Below, in pieces: positions 1-12,670 of a DNA stretch of 64,000 nucleotides. The stretch lies in assembly GCF_000764305.2 (NCBI RefSeq), contig NW_025944986.1, forward strand, positions 186,001 to 250,000. Direction: 5' to 3'. Within the stretch, counting starts at the first letter, position 1. Each line of letters begins with the position of its first letter. The DNA is from Hyalella azteca. Its lineage: Eukaryota; Arthropoda; Malacostraca; Amphipoda; Hyalellidae. The position numbers were made by a program, and so were the translations under genes. The notes below the pieces were generated by a model. It did not search any database and had not been told where the DNA came from. It was given only the letters and a program-made list of their open reading frames with translations.

Positions 1-617
1 CGAATAACAGGCGGAGAAAATTGCAGAGATTATTTCTAACGTTTATCTTAGAAACCGCTAATTTAAATAATATAAAATCTGTAATTTAATTCAATATTGC
101 CAAATGCACGATTTTCCCCAAGAAATCGTCAAATTTAATTTATCTGAAATGCAGGCTAAATGACGGGTACGTTAACGAAAAAGATAAACGTGAGCCGATG
201 TCGCTTGCAAAGCGCACACTTTGCTAAGTTGTTGAAAAAAAACTCATATTTTTCTCATTCATAGTGAATTGTTGATTTTTTCGTCAAATTTATACGTTCG
301 GTTACTGCGCAACATGTTCAGTGAATCTTTGTGGATAAATGCTCGGCGTCGGGAGCGCTTTACATGCAAAAATTAAACGCGTTTTTAACCATCGGTTAAT
401 TGAAAGCTGAAGAAAAAAAGAATAGATTTTACACTCATCGAACATTTCTATCATCAATAAATACACTCGATTCAATATAGCTAGTGAGCAAAACATTTTT
501 CGAACACGATATTTCCAAAAAAGACACATCATCAATCTTTATTCATCTGCACAGAATGCAGCATACAACATTACAATCGATTTGTTGGAATGAAAAGATA
601 AATACATGACTGGAAAA

Positions 618-770
618 ATATAACTCAGTACTCAGAGCAGTGAGTGACAGAGAGCGCATTTTCTCGTCGACGAAAACGTGAAGTCACGGACAGACGGACA
701 GACAGACGGACGGACATGACGAGCACAATAGGGCCTATTTTCCATAAATGAGAAAATGCGCTAAAAATAG
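618..770 (+). repeat. Interspersed repeat family 'CAGTACTCACTGCAG', copy 1
   Basis: A sequence of about 150 bp contains a CGTCGACGAAAACGTGAAGT core, a run of GACAGACGGACA units and a conserved end ATGAGAAAATGCGCTAAAA. The same sequence recurs at 20596-20742 and as a head-to-head pair at 52190-52488. No coding capacity is seen. It is probably a non-autonomous mobile element, but no clear target duplication was identified. Confidence 0.7.
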
Positions 771-1560
771 GTTAAAATGGCCTCGGCGTTGGGAGCCGGT
801 CAATAAATTTCCACGTGCAGGTAGGGACTCCACGCGGCACCCAGCGGGCGACGTGTACATGCAGGTAAATATTTTTTACTTCAGCTTCTTTTCCCGAAAA
901 TGTTTCGAGTTTCAAAAACTGAGGTTTTTCGATGTAATAGCCTAAACACGAAGCTGTTTTTCATCAATCAATACGTCACACTAATATATTAATCCTAAAT
1001 AGAATACAATTTTATTTTAAAAATAAGTACAATTCAAAACATCCGACCCACACACAGTCTCAAAATTGCAATACCTGTTAGGACAAATAAAACAAAATTG
1101 GGGTGCGTGAAAACTTGTAAATATGGAATGCATGCCAGAGGCCAGCATTGCCCAAGACCAGCATATCTTTCATCCTCCTTTCCGTACGTAAGCCTGCTAA
1201 AGGGCAGAGTAGACTAAGGGATTATATGTTAAAAGCCAAAGGTACAAATCCCCTTCATGGAAATTAACCAGCGAGCTAATGAGAAGTAAGCCACCAATAC
1301 AATCGCTCTACGCCGTATTTAAAACAGCCCAACAGCTCTATCCCAAGCCGTTTAACCTAATCACGATTTTCGGTAAGCAACTCCTACCGCTGTTGATACA
1401 CAGTCAGCACTCCAGCCCGTCCGTTCGTCGCAGCTGTTTTCGTCGCAGCTCCAGGCTTACCCCGTCTCCCCGCCTTTTTTCACCGACTGCCGGACGGCTT
1501 TTCTTAGTTTCTGCTCACTTGACTGCATTACGTTATGAAAAGAGTATCTATACGAATTGC

Positions 1561-1576
1561 AACCTAACCTAACCTA
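1561..1576. repeat. Short CCTAA tract
   Basis: About three tandem copies of CCTAA, the complement of the arthropod telomere unit TTAGG. This is too short to be a real telomere and could be chance or a small interstitial relic. Confidence 0.4.
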
Positions 1577-2518
1577 ATTCGGATAAGCATCAAAGGTCTG
1601 CGAGAAAAGCCTCCAGTTAGTCATGCGATAATGGTGGAGAGTAGGGGGAACGGGGAAGAAGATGCTGGGGGATAGTCTGGGAAAGTGATCTCGAAATCGG
1701 GTATCTGGGGCCAAGGAAATCATGCCGATGAGGAAGTGATCTCGAAATCTTGGTGTGCTCAGTGAGTAACCTGGGGCTGTGAGGTGGATAAGGGTTCCAT
1801 GTCAACAGCAGTGATAGTAAGGCAGGGAAACAGTGACGCGTGTTAACGTCTTGCGGAGTAAGTAAGGTGATGACTCATTACCGTTTGGTACAGTCAACAT
1901 TTGCGGCAATGCAGTGTGGTCAGCGGACAATTAGGATAACAGCATGTGTAAGAAGTGATGGTATGGGTTATAAAGCATTGGAGAACAACGTATTGTCGGT
2001 ATTGACCGTTAACTATGTGGAGTAGCAGCTTGTGTGCTGAAACAGTGTTGGTTTAAAGTTCGTGTGTTGAGATAGGTCAATTGACTACAGCTGCTTAGGT
2101 GCCAGGATGACAATATCTATAGCATTTAGATGGTTGATGTTGGCTCCAGGGCTGATTTGAACGTTAATTTGCTGGTCTACGGCTGCGCACCCGTAAATAT
2201 CTTGCCGACTTAGCCTAGCAGTAGAATCATGGATCGAATTCATTCCAGAGCGCAATAGAGAAAGTCCTATCCAAAACATCTCAGTTTTCCATCAACTCAA
2301 CGAACATGCCACTATATCAGCCGCAGAAACGTATAATTTTCTACCGTTACCGTTTATAATGCACGTGCGATCGATTGTCTTCGCACGCGTGTGCTTTTGC
2401 CGCGTCTCAATATCGATTTGAATTTCGAACATCTGTGCGATGCAGTCGGGCCGGCCGGTAGCTTCAACCAGACAGAAACATTTGTTTTAACAATAACTGA
2501 GTTAAAGTATCTACTCAC

Positions 2519-2591
2519 CGAGGGCTTTCATGAACTCATCAAATCCTTCAGATGATTCCATCTTGTATTTTCCGACAATTTTGGCTGCCAT
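2519..2591 (-). CDS. Fatty-acid-binding protein (FABP/CRABP family), first coding exon only
   Basis: Cytosolic lipid carriers of this family bind a fatty acid or retinoid inside a ten-strand beta barrel. The exon encodes 24 residues plus one base of the next codon. It begins MAAKIVGKYKMESSEGFDEF and continues MKAL, which matches the family N-terminus including the GKYKMESSE stretch and the FDEFMKALG helix start. It ends at a clean GTGAGT donor in phase 1, after codon 24, the position of intron 1 in the FABP family as I recall it. The ATG has an A-free but acceptable context (CAAAATGGCA). A TATA box lies about 155 bp upstream. Exons 2 onward are not in the window, so ligand type cannot be judged. 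Confidence 0.85.
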
Positions 2592-2743
2592 TTTGCTGAG
2601 TTTTTGTAGTGAACAACGAAGAGGAGCACGATACAACCTACACTCCGGGGCGTGATCAGGAGACGACTGATGAGCTCTAGTCGAGGCACGCAGCCACCGA
2701 CTGCTGCGGCTGAGAGGGGGCTAAGGGAGGGGTTCTGAGTGCT

Positions 2744-2757
2744 CTTATATATATATT
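2744..2757 (-). promoter_or_regulatory. TATA box of the FABP gene
   Basis: Read on the minus strand the sequence is TATATATAAG, about 155 bp upstream of the FABP start codon. A TSS about 30 bp downstream would give a 5' UTR of roughly 120 nt. No other core promoter element was checked. Confidence 0.55.
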
Positions 2758-4559
2758 CAGGGTTTCAATTTATAATTCATAGGACTCGATTATGTCTGTA
2801 CCGGCTTAGAGTGCTCTGGCTGCTGATTATTCAATACGAATAAAAGAAACACGGCGAATGTGGGTGAACTAGGCAGGCCATGGGCCGACACTTCTATTCT
2901 AGATGTCGCATTGTACCAATCAGTGCACAAATATTAATTAATTCTAATAATTTAAAAATTCAGTAACAATTCGGACAATTTATATCACATGTAATAATTT
3001 GTTGATAAAGGCGGGTCTTGGTTCCTACAGAATTCATCTCGTGTTCCATAAGGCGATGTTTTTTTTTTGGTAGATAGAAGGATAGGGAAATTTTCCCCAC
3101 TTAACTCGACAAGTTTCATTCATTAAGTCATTGTGATGTTATTATTGGTTCATTTTCCCGGAAACCCAACGATAATTTTCGCTAAAATGTTTACCTGTCT
3201 ATCATATGGCCTCGAGTAACGAGTAATAGGAAAAAAAATAAATTTATTGAGCCACGGCAGCAACTAAGGCCTAAAGGTTTACATGAATCTTTAAGGTAAC
3301 ATTTAAAAACTTTCCGTAAAACGAAACGAGAAGATAATTGAATGCATGCCCATTTATTTGAAAATTCGGAGTTTTCGTTGAGTCAATGAAAGAGCGTTAA
3401 GTGAGTCGAGTGCTAAAAGGGTGTATATAATAAATAATGTACTTTGCATGGATATTCATTTCGATGCCCAACTTACTCCACACACTTATCTAATTGTATC
3501 ACTAATTAAATCAAAATTCGACATGAATATTTCTATGAAAGATGTTGCAATCTGGAAAGTTTGAAGGTATTACATTTGCTGATGCAAATCTTTTTTATTC
3601 TTTGTAATCAAGAATTTAACCAATGATGCGAATCTTATTTTGTATTATCAAGAATTTAACCAATTGAAACCATTATTTTTCACTCATTGTCAATGCATGG
3701 ATGAATGAATGTGACAATGCTCTCGGATGCTTCCTTATGAACGTGACACCGCAATATTTACTCAATGATCAACTGTGACGATGAGGAGGGAAGTTGAACG
3801 AAAAGTTACCGTAAATACGTGAATGACTATTCATTGTTTATTATGTAAAGCGATGTAGCTATTCAGACGTGCTAACTGAGAACAAATATATACGTTGATA
3901 CTAGGTAATTTGTGGCCTGATCATGCATTGATTATAGATAACTTTTGATATAACATGGATGAAAATCGTTATGTTTTTCGATAGTTCGAGTGAATAATTT
4001 CTCCCAAATTGTTTTCGTTCCGTGTTTGCATTTTTGCTTAAGTTTTTTTTTTCAATGTTTGAAAATTGTGTTTTTCCACATGGAAAATTAGCGAATTTCA
4101 TGAACGCTCAAGAAAATCTTTACACTTCGGCTGACAGAATTCTTCATAAATGACGCTATAAATTTCGAAAAATGTAGTCATTTTCAAATTTGAATGTGTG
4201 CATTTGACATTTGTACAAGTAGATGTTAGGTATTGAATAAATTTTTTGTTACAATAGTGTAACTAATCGTGCGCAAAGTGAACGCATAAATAAGTTGTAG
4301 CGAATCATTTGAGAGATTCCGGAATCTTCAAAAATCTAAAAAATCACATTAAAATTCTTTTAAAGATGTCGACTGTGAGGGTGAAGGAAAAGTGGAGTGC
4401 AAATTGGTCAAAAGGAAAGCTAAGTAAAATATTTGTGAAGCCTATACAAAGTTTTGAATGCAGAATGCACAATTTGGAGTGTATTTAAATTATGTTTGTG
4501 ACCGCTGTTTATTACGTTAGATGGAAATAGAAACATTATTTCCTGAAACTCAGCTCCTA

Positions 4560-4890
4560 CTCCTCTGCACTGTCTGCAGGGCTCGCGATGCACCTCACGT
4601 ATTACGTACATTATGTATTATGCGCGTATTATGTACATTGTTTGCAGAGCGTACATTGTTTGTACGGCACTTATTATGTGCGCTATTTGCAGAGCGCGTA
4701 TTTTGTGCATTGTTTGTTCGGCGCGTATTGTATGTTCATGCCTTATTTGCAAAGCACGTATTATGTCCCCTGCTTGCAGAGCGCGTATTATGTGCACTAT
4801 ATTTGCAGAGCGCGTATTTTGAGCATCGTTCGTTCTGCCTATATTATATGTGCACTATTTATAAAGAGCGTATCTTATCTTTGCGTTAAT
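4560..4890. repeat. Degenerate tandem repeat, unit about 30 bp
   Basis: Units of the form GCAGAGCGCGTATTATGTGC followed by a variable ATTT-rich spacer recur about ten times with much divergence. Overlapping open frames of 69-122 codons in three frames are by-products of the repeat and show no protein signature. Confidence 0.7.
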
Positions 4891-5687
4891 AGTTGAATAT
4901 ATAGTTGCTCAGCGCGAATTATTTGAATAATTTCGGGGGCGTATTTTGTATGCATAATTTGGAGCGTTAATTGAGCGTGCATGTAAATTGCATAGTTCGG
5001 AGAGCGAGCATTACATGCATTAATTATATAGGCGTGCATAGAAGCGTATTTTATACTTTTATAGAAGCTATAGAAGTATAAATATTTTATACTTTTTACT
5101 ATACTATATACTATATACTATACTATATATTTTATACTTTTTTTATAGAAGCGTATTTTATAGAAGAAAAGTGCATTTGCGTATTTTATAGAAGACATAT
5201 AATGTGTGTGACTCATTTTGGCTGATTGAACATAGAGCTCAAACTTAATACTCAGAGTTTTGCAGTACATGGTAAGAATCAGGCCAGTGAGCGAACTACT
5301 AAATAACTTCCATTAATATGAAGCATCAACTCTTAAGTATTTCCATTCAGCGAGAGCCAAATGCTGCTCGGCAACAAGCCTTTATGAGGAATAAAGGCCC
5401 AAAAGCAAACGTACTGTGAATAGGAAATAGCAATTGCCCGGTGCCCGCATGTATGCAATAATTGGATACAGTAGAGGAAGACGTCGGTCATTCAGGATCG
5501 TTTAATTTCACTCAGTTCCTTTGCTAAGGCAATTCTGGTGAACTCTTCCCTGGTTTGAGCTTTATAGTGACGACCAACCCGGGGCGGTCGCCTCACAGCG
5601 TCTAGACGTGCGCGACTTCCTTATCATAAAGTGAGAGTAATAATTCAGTGTCATTCAAGTGTGCGTCTGCAGCGTGAAGGACTTGTA

Positions 5688-5852
5688 TTGCGTGTTTTTA
5701 GGTTAAATGATCATAAAAACATTCCTTTCACGCATTTCAAAGTTGCGTGTTTTTAGGTTAAATGATCATAAAAACAACCCTTTCACGCATATCAAAGTTG
5801 CGTGTTTTTAGGTTAAATGATCATAAAAACATTCCTTTCACGCATTTCAAAG
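5688..5852. repeat. Three tandem copies of a 55-bp unit able to form a hairpin
   Basis: Three nearly identical units start at 5688, 5743 and 5798. Each begins TTGCGTGTTTTTAGG and ends CACGC. GCGTG/CACGC at the outside and GTTTTTA/TAAAAAC inside are complementary, so each unit can fold. Confidence 0.8.
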
Positions 5853-7643
5853 AGACCGGCGAGGTAACTCGAGCCTCAGACTGTGTAGAGTTCCCTCAAA
5901 AAACTCTCAACGCATGAATCGCCCTCCCGTTGCCTACAATAAAAAGCTGCATATCTGCTCCAATTATTCTGTTAGTTTTTTGTTCGAAGTTATTTCAGTT
6001 AGTGCGAGCTAAGAGTTGTCTAATCTAAAGGTATCAGTAAAATGCATAGCTGCTGTAAATTCGTTGCAAAAATAACTTATTTAAGAAAATTAGTGGAATA
6101 TTTAAAAAGCAAGGCTCATTTATATCTAAAATTCTGGCTATTTAAAAACTTCCAGGTAGAAAAATTATTGCCGTTCACATAGTTACAGCTGAAAGAAAGG
6201 CAAACGAGAGTTAAAATATTGACTTGAAATCTTGTTTATTCCTCAAGCAGCTTTGGAAGTGTTACTACAGCATTGTGGTATTTTCCGAATGGTTTCTCAT
6301 TGAATGGTTTTTACCTATCCATTCCATGTTGAGAGTGCACATGGGAAAGTTTTTGATACATCTTTCTCTTCCCAGAGGTTAATAAAATCTTTTCCGTTCA
6401 TGCCTGCAATTTATCCCATCTAAAACTGTAAAGCTAATTTGCATTAATCAATAAACCACATTTCACATTTTTTTATAGTATTCATGAGATTTGCGAAAAT
6501 AATAAACAGCTCATTAGCTTGTTAGAGAGATGATCTTAATTTGCTCCATAGTCCTAAACAAGGTGTGTAAAAAATGTATAAGAATCCCAGAATAGATTCT
6601 TTGGCTAAAGGCACTTAAGAATCATGGATATTTGAATCTATCGCATGTGACGTATTTAAAGGAGAGCATTTCCTTTGGTTTTGGTGGTGGGCGACTGAAA
6701 GGATGACATGGAAAATATGTCAGGTTTCGATTAAAGAACTGCGTATAGGGTGATATGAAATCGATTTCGGAATCTGTAATTGCGGCGCAGAATTTTGCGC
6801 GAAATACAAAATTCCAAACTTATTTTAGGAAATGTGCTCATAATGCATCTGCAAATATTTAATGATATTAATACCACGAGTTTGATGCAATCAAAATTTA
6901 TAATAATAGAAAAAATAATAGACAAAATATAAGTTAAAAATCTTAAAAATTATTTTCAAAGTTTTTGAGGGTTTGACGCCGAGCATATTAAATTCGAGCA
7001 TATGAACATTCGAGCGAATGTTCGCGATGCTTATCGTGTCGCAATATTACCTGGACATAAAATTTTATTTGGTGGGGAATATTAAAAATAGCAAAAACTA
7101 GGAGTGGGAAGGAGTGGACCAACAAAGGAGATTTCATATTCATATTAGGAAGCGCAAATTTAATTATAAGATTGCAAACTTTTTTTCTTATTGTGAAACG
7201 ATAGTCAAGTATGAATTATATTCTCCTTGTTTGAACAGGGCTATGTTTACTTTAGTTTTGTTATTATTAACGGAAGTAGGAACTGCACAAATGATTTAAA
7301 ATTCAGGATTATAAATTACAAAGAATGTCGAGCTCCAGCTGGCGAGGTTGGGCTAACCTGCTGTTATAACTTCTAGCTATCTACAGTATAAATGTTTTTA
7401 AACTAAACTTGCAAAATATTGTTTGTCTCTGTAATGAATTGCACGTAATGCCTCTGTAGCGACAATATTGAAACCCTCAAACTAATTATCCAATAGTGCT
7501 CATTTATGTACCATCAGTATAGGGTGCCGAAGCATCAACAATATAAATCAGAGATGTTTTATCGTTTGGCCGCTACGGTTTTTTTTCCCCGTAAGAGAAA
7601 AAAACATCATCAGCCATCGTGGCTGATGTTTAATATTCTAGGC

Positions 7644-7959
7644 CAGTGGTTCCCAAACTTTTGCAGGCTGGCGTCCCCTTGGCTCTCCAGTGGATTCCTA
7701 GCGCCTCTCTACAGACACATAATATTCCCAAATTTCGAGTATTATGAAAAATTCACGGTAGAAACCCAGGAGACGTTAAAAAAACCCAGATCTGGGTGGA
7801 AAACCCCATCGCTGGGAGTTATATGCTGCAAGTGTTGTACACAAATCGTCAAACAAACGTTCGAACTTCTGACTTCGACTTCAGACTGCCGCCCCCTACC
7901 GACCTTTTCTTTCTCATCGCCCCCAGGAAAGTGATACCGCCCACTTTGGGAAACACAGT
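7644..7959. mobile_element. hAT-like MITE (about 316 bp)
   Basis: The left end CAGTGGTTCCCAAACTTTT and the right end ACTTTGGGAAACACAG are imperfect inverted repeats of the common hAT terminal form. The flanking 8-mers TTCTAGGC and ATCCAGGC match at six of eight positions, as expected for an old target duplication. The interior has no transposase. Confidence 0.65.
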
Positions 7960-8410
7960 ATCCAGGCTAACTTCAACGACGTTGTTTAGCAAAGATTTCA
8001 AGGTGTTTGATTTTAGAAGCGGAAAAAATCTAGTATGAAATTCTTATTTCCAAGGCTGAATTATTTCGTGGATTATGCATGGAAACGTTAAACATGAATT
8101 TCCCAAGGAGCGGTATTTAGAAATTTGTATATATGTTGATCGTATACCGGTCTTGAATTATCCCCTATACCAGTAGAGTGAAACAGCCTCATCCGGTTTG
8201 CATTTGTTCCGCTTCTTAAATACACAATACTGATAAGGGTTGTTTTCATTGTTGGTTAATGTGTTCATGCTAGCTAGAAAAGCATGTCGTGCAATACTGA
8301 AATTGATGTTGGAAAATGTAGCTATTTCTTTCAAATATCTTTATTTCACCTTATGGTTATTGCAAAATGTTGAAAAAATCGGGCAATATTGATCGGGCAA
8401 TTAAGCTGTG

Positions 8411-8551
8411 CATGAATGTTCTGTAACTGCGACAGGCCTACGGCCTAATTAACGCTGAAACTGCTATATTATTATTATTATTGTTATTATTATTATTAAT
8501 ATTATTTTTATTATTATTATTAATATTATTATTATTATTTTTATTATTATA
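8411..8551 (+). mobile_element. SINE 3' tail with (TTA)n end
   Basis: The sequence ACAGGCCTACGGCCTAATTA, then ACGCTGAAACTGC and an ATT/TTA microsatellite, matches the 3' tails of the two tRNA-derived SINEs at 12405-12670 and 56811-57056. The tRNA-like head is missing, so this is a 5'-truncated copy. Confidence 0.65.
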
Positions 8552-11204
8552 TTGACCAAACAGAATAGTTTTTCTGGGACGTCACATGATTGGCATTTGA
8601 AATTGAAATTCTTTACCAGTTGATAAATCTCTGTAATTATAGGCTTGCGGTGTTGAGAAACAGTCCATTTCAGAGGTTCAACGCGCTTGAAATGCTGAAT
8701 AATGTTGACCAATAAGATTACTCCTCGAGTATTTCTAGTTTTCATAATGAGCGTGACGTAAGTCATGAAATGTAATAAATAATTTATATCATTCAGGTAC
8801 AATTAATTTCAATGAATGTGATTTTAATTTTTGATTAGTCACTCGGAATGTTTCCTCGCAATAGCACAGCTTCCTGCATTCCCGTTCGTTTTATTGGAAA
8901 CTTTCTCGTGTACAAAATGTTTTAGCTGCCCTGATGTCCAGATACTTTGATTTTATGAATATTATTTATTGTTCTACATTATGCAATGTATATTTGTGAT
9001 AAATAATCGTATTTATATGGTTATAATTTTTTTTCGTTATATATGTAAGTGAATGTGAACATATACTCATTTAAAAACAGAATTTGTTTGGAAACACATT
9101 AATTTTTCCAAATACACTTTTTTTATTAAAGGCACTAACATTTTTAAGGTCATTCAATCGGTTAATCAAGAGAAGCCTTGTAGCTGCAATGCTATAACAT
9201 TAATTAATGTTATTCGGCCCATATCGCGAAAAGTCTGAAATGGAACAGCATTTTTATGATTATGTTGCATGCCAATACACGAAAAAATGAGAATGCAATG
9301 ATCTTGTGGTCTGATCCAACGATGTGTTGATCCAGGGTATCTGTTAAGTACCCTGTTTGTAAATATTTTTTGACCAATGAATTATTTTTTATCTAAGATC
9401 AGCGCCGTGCTGAATAGGAACCCTTTTTTCTACTTTCGCGCTGATAATTGTAATGCATAATTGAATTTTTTACGCAAAATTCCCCCCGATTTCGATATTG
9501 TATTTTTTCAGATGTCAAGCACTGGATAAAGCTTGAGAACATACGTATAATCGGACTCCTCCAGAGACTCATTGACCACGTATTTCTTCCTATTTCCTTT
9601 CAGATCACGGTAATTCTGAGGCTCAATTTGCTTTAATGTTTGAATTTTCATTAAGTACATTTTAGGTATTAGTAAAAAGTAAAAAGTATATTTATTAGTA
9701 TTAGTAAATTTATTAGTATTAGTAAAAAGTACATTTTAGGTATTAGGTATGATTAGAGACTTGTTGCCGGATGTTTGTTAGATTTAAATTCATATTGTCA
9801 ACGATGAATTTTTCACCAGAATCTAGAACAGATTCAGGAAAATATCCTGCAGCGTTATCACGGCATCCTGTTATCATGGCATTTTCATCACGACATCCTG
9901 TCATCACGATATTCTGTTATCATCGTTATGACGAGATTTTTATGCATCCGCTATCGATTCCTCGTGATTTCCATGTTGGAGGATAGCTCGATCCCACAAT
10001 AATTTGATTCAGCGTCGGAAATTAGTTGTAACTGCTTGAAATGGGCCATAATTTTTAATTGGAGGTGCGTAGCAGGGAAAATTTCATAGTAACCTTGAAA
10101 ACGCTCGAGTGTTCTAGATTAAATATAAATCATTTGGTTGATGGATTACTACATTCATTTGCTCACATTTGAAATACATCACAATATTTTAATATCGCAC
10201 TTTTCAACCGAGTTCGCTTTCACTATTTTTAAAGCACATTTTCTTACTGGCAAAATCTATTGTTGTCAATTTCTGCTATTTCCCGTTTGTTACACACACT
10301 TGATGTGACAATGATCTATATCGTGGTTCAAAGAATGACACACTAGGCCTAAAATTGCTTTTTCAGTCTTTTTCTTTCTGTTTTCTCAAATCTCAGTCAC
10401 CGATCTCAAGGAATGGAAAACAAGAGTCGACGGCGGTCGCTTGGAGTCCAGTTCAATGAGTTCTTTCAAACTCATATTTTGTGAGGAATTTTTTGTTTCT
10501 ATTTCGAGAGATAATTTGGCGCTTAGTTAAGTAATTTCTTTCTACACAACTGGTCTTACAATGCAGTAACATGGTATTTTTTAACCTGGAATATGGGCGC
10601 AAATTGATTGTGCGGTCCTTTTACTTTTCCATTTAGTCGAATGTTATTAACCTTCGTTTCTTGAACATAAGAACAATGTTATATAATAAAATATACCGGA
10701 TGAAATGTAGGCTCAACTGAATAAATTGCCATTTCTATTGATTTTACATAGTTCGTGAGCCATTTATAGTACCAGGCAAAGGAGTTTTTCTAATAAATAA
10801 CCGATACACTTTTTCAGCCAAAAATATAACAGGATTCATTAATATTAAACACATAATAAGAAACACGTTTCACTGTTTAAACTTGCCCGTTAGAAGATTT
10901 TTTTCGGTTAAGTAACTCCACGTAAGTCCCTCGTAAGCCTATCTCAGCTATCTTCTTCACAGCCTAGACAAAGACCCTGAGCTAAACTGATGGACTGCTG
11001 GCGTCAGGTAAAAACCGCCTACTGGCATGCATACTCTGTACACCACCCGCGTGGCGGATGGAAAACTGGAAGGCACTTTAATTGCTCTGTCTTCTTATTT
11101 TTTTCTTGCGTTCTTATCTCACAAAAAAAAAAAACATAGAAGGCATCATGGCTTAATATCGGAAGAGTACTATTTACTAACGACTTTTTAGCACTCCTTG
11201 AGAG

Positions 11205-11640
11205 ATAGAATAGAATAGAAGTGTCGGCACCGAAGAAATAGATAGGCCCATGGCATGTTGCCGATTCTTGTACTTTTCGTGACTTTATTCACAAGGGATC
11301 CGGCCTTTGGAACCCGATCTTTCCATAACTGACGGTTGATTGAGATAGCTGCTGGACTCATTGCCTGGTCCGTAATTTGCTAGGCATTTTAAGACTGAAC
11401 ATATGCTCCTGCATAGCTTCGTCTGGACTTATTGCCTGGTCCGTAATTTGCTAGGCATTTTAAGACTGAACATATGCTCCTGCACACCTTCGTCTAGTCT
11501 GTTCTTAATTGAAGGCGTTCATACTCGGAGCATCAACGATGCTATCAGGGAGGCTGTTCCACATGTCAGTGAGATGACCCATCCTACGTGTCTTACAGCA
11601 CGCAGCTGTTAACGATCGTTGCTGAGCAGCTGAGCTTGTT
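11205..11640 (-). mobile_element. Non-LTR retrotransposon 3' end (LINE fragment)
   Basis: On the minus strand around 11519-11590 the translation reads MWNSLPDSIVDAPSMNAFN. This is the conserved C-terminal motif of many LINE reverse transcriptases (WNSLP...V.APS...F). A 3' region follows, ending in a (TTCTA)n tail at 11205-11225. Within it a 77-bp segment is tandemly duplicated at about 11370-11500. Related 3' tails are at 2868-2905, 55060-55375 and 57774-57955. The element is 5'-truncated and dead. Confidence 0.75.
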
Positions 11641-12404
11641 GTCTCTGGATTGACGCTGCATCGCGAGTTTGCTGGAACGTAATGTTTAGTCCATTGTAAA
11701 CGTTCAGATGACGAAAGTTATAATAACTAAAAACGTTCATGATCAGACGATTGCGTATTAGGCGGGCAGCTCTTTTCGCTGGAGTCTTGGCCTAAACCTA
11801 CAGTAACGGCTCTCGCATTGTAGTCTGATGAATGGCGGTTTTGACGCCATAGCCACAACCAACTAACGCATGGCAGTCGCTACCTCACCGCAACGCCACA
11901 GCTGACAAATGCACTGTAGCAGTCACTTGTCCATTAGAGCTGCCACAGCCAACGAATGCACAGCAGTCCTCACCTCGCCACAGAGACGAGCAGCACCACA
12001 GTTTGAAGCCTAAAGCCGTTGCGAGGATCTGCGTTAGTATGAAGATTGCTATGCGTAGAGATCATGGCTGCCTCGGCAATGACAGCGTCAGAGTAATTCT
12101 ACTAAGATATCTTCTATATTCTTCTTTCTAGATATGGCGTGTAAACAGTGCATGTAAAAATATTGCGTGGCGTCATTTTGAAAGTGTGTCCAAAACCCAG
12201 GTTCAAATTTAATCCTTGTAATTTTGAGAGTGCACGTATCGTTCCTAAATGAAAAATAGTCAAAATAACAGCGTGCTTGTATAATTAACAGCCAAAAAGT
12301 TTTCTTAGCAACACCATACACTAAGCGACTTTATTCTTAGAAACTTTTTTTACGCTGTTGGAATCTTTGTTCCAATTGCGTCACCATTCTGACGATGGTA
12401 CTGG

Positions 12405-12670
12405 AGAGACAATAATAAAAATAATATAATAGCGGTTTCAGCGTTTATCAAGCTGTAGGCCTGTCGTAGATTCTTAACATCGCAGAACTTCCACAGCTTG
12501 ATGTGGTCTCGAACTCCAACTCACTCTCCTGTGTCCAACTCACTCTTCAAATTCTGCTGTGCTTAACCGCCCGGCCTCCTTGCCGATTCTGACCAGAAAC
12601 TGGCGCACAGAGCTGGGATCGAACCCGCGCCTCTATGCGCCAACTTTAACCACTGGTTGAAGGATTGAAT
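12405..12670 (-). mobile_element. tRNA-derived SINE, copy 1
   Basis: Read on the minus strand, the 5' end has a degraded A-box region (AACCAGTGGTTAAAG) and a B-box GGGTTCGATCCCAGCT typical of tRNA genes. A body and a tail GGCCTACAGCTTGATAAACG follow, with an AT-rich (TTA)-type end. About 75% similar by eye to the copy at 56811-57056. Confidence 0.8.

Larger units (their letters stand above)
1..2510 (-). other. Probable intron 1 of the FABP gene; no exon recognised
   Basis: This stretch lies downstream (in gene orientation) of the FABP first exon, and I find no second FABP exon in it, so the remaining exons are probably beyond the left edge. It contains one copy of an interspersed repeat at about 618-770 and a short CCTAA tract at 1561-1576. 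Open frames at 1279-1572, 1617-1805 and 2085-2279 show no recognisable protein similarity. Confidence 0.5.

Noticed and set aside
4521..4896. Cys/Tyr-rich frames of 69-122 codons
   Set aside because: They come from a degenerate 30-bp tandem repeat and are open in three frames at once.
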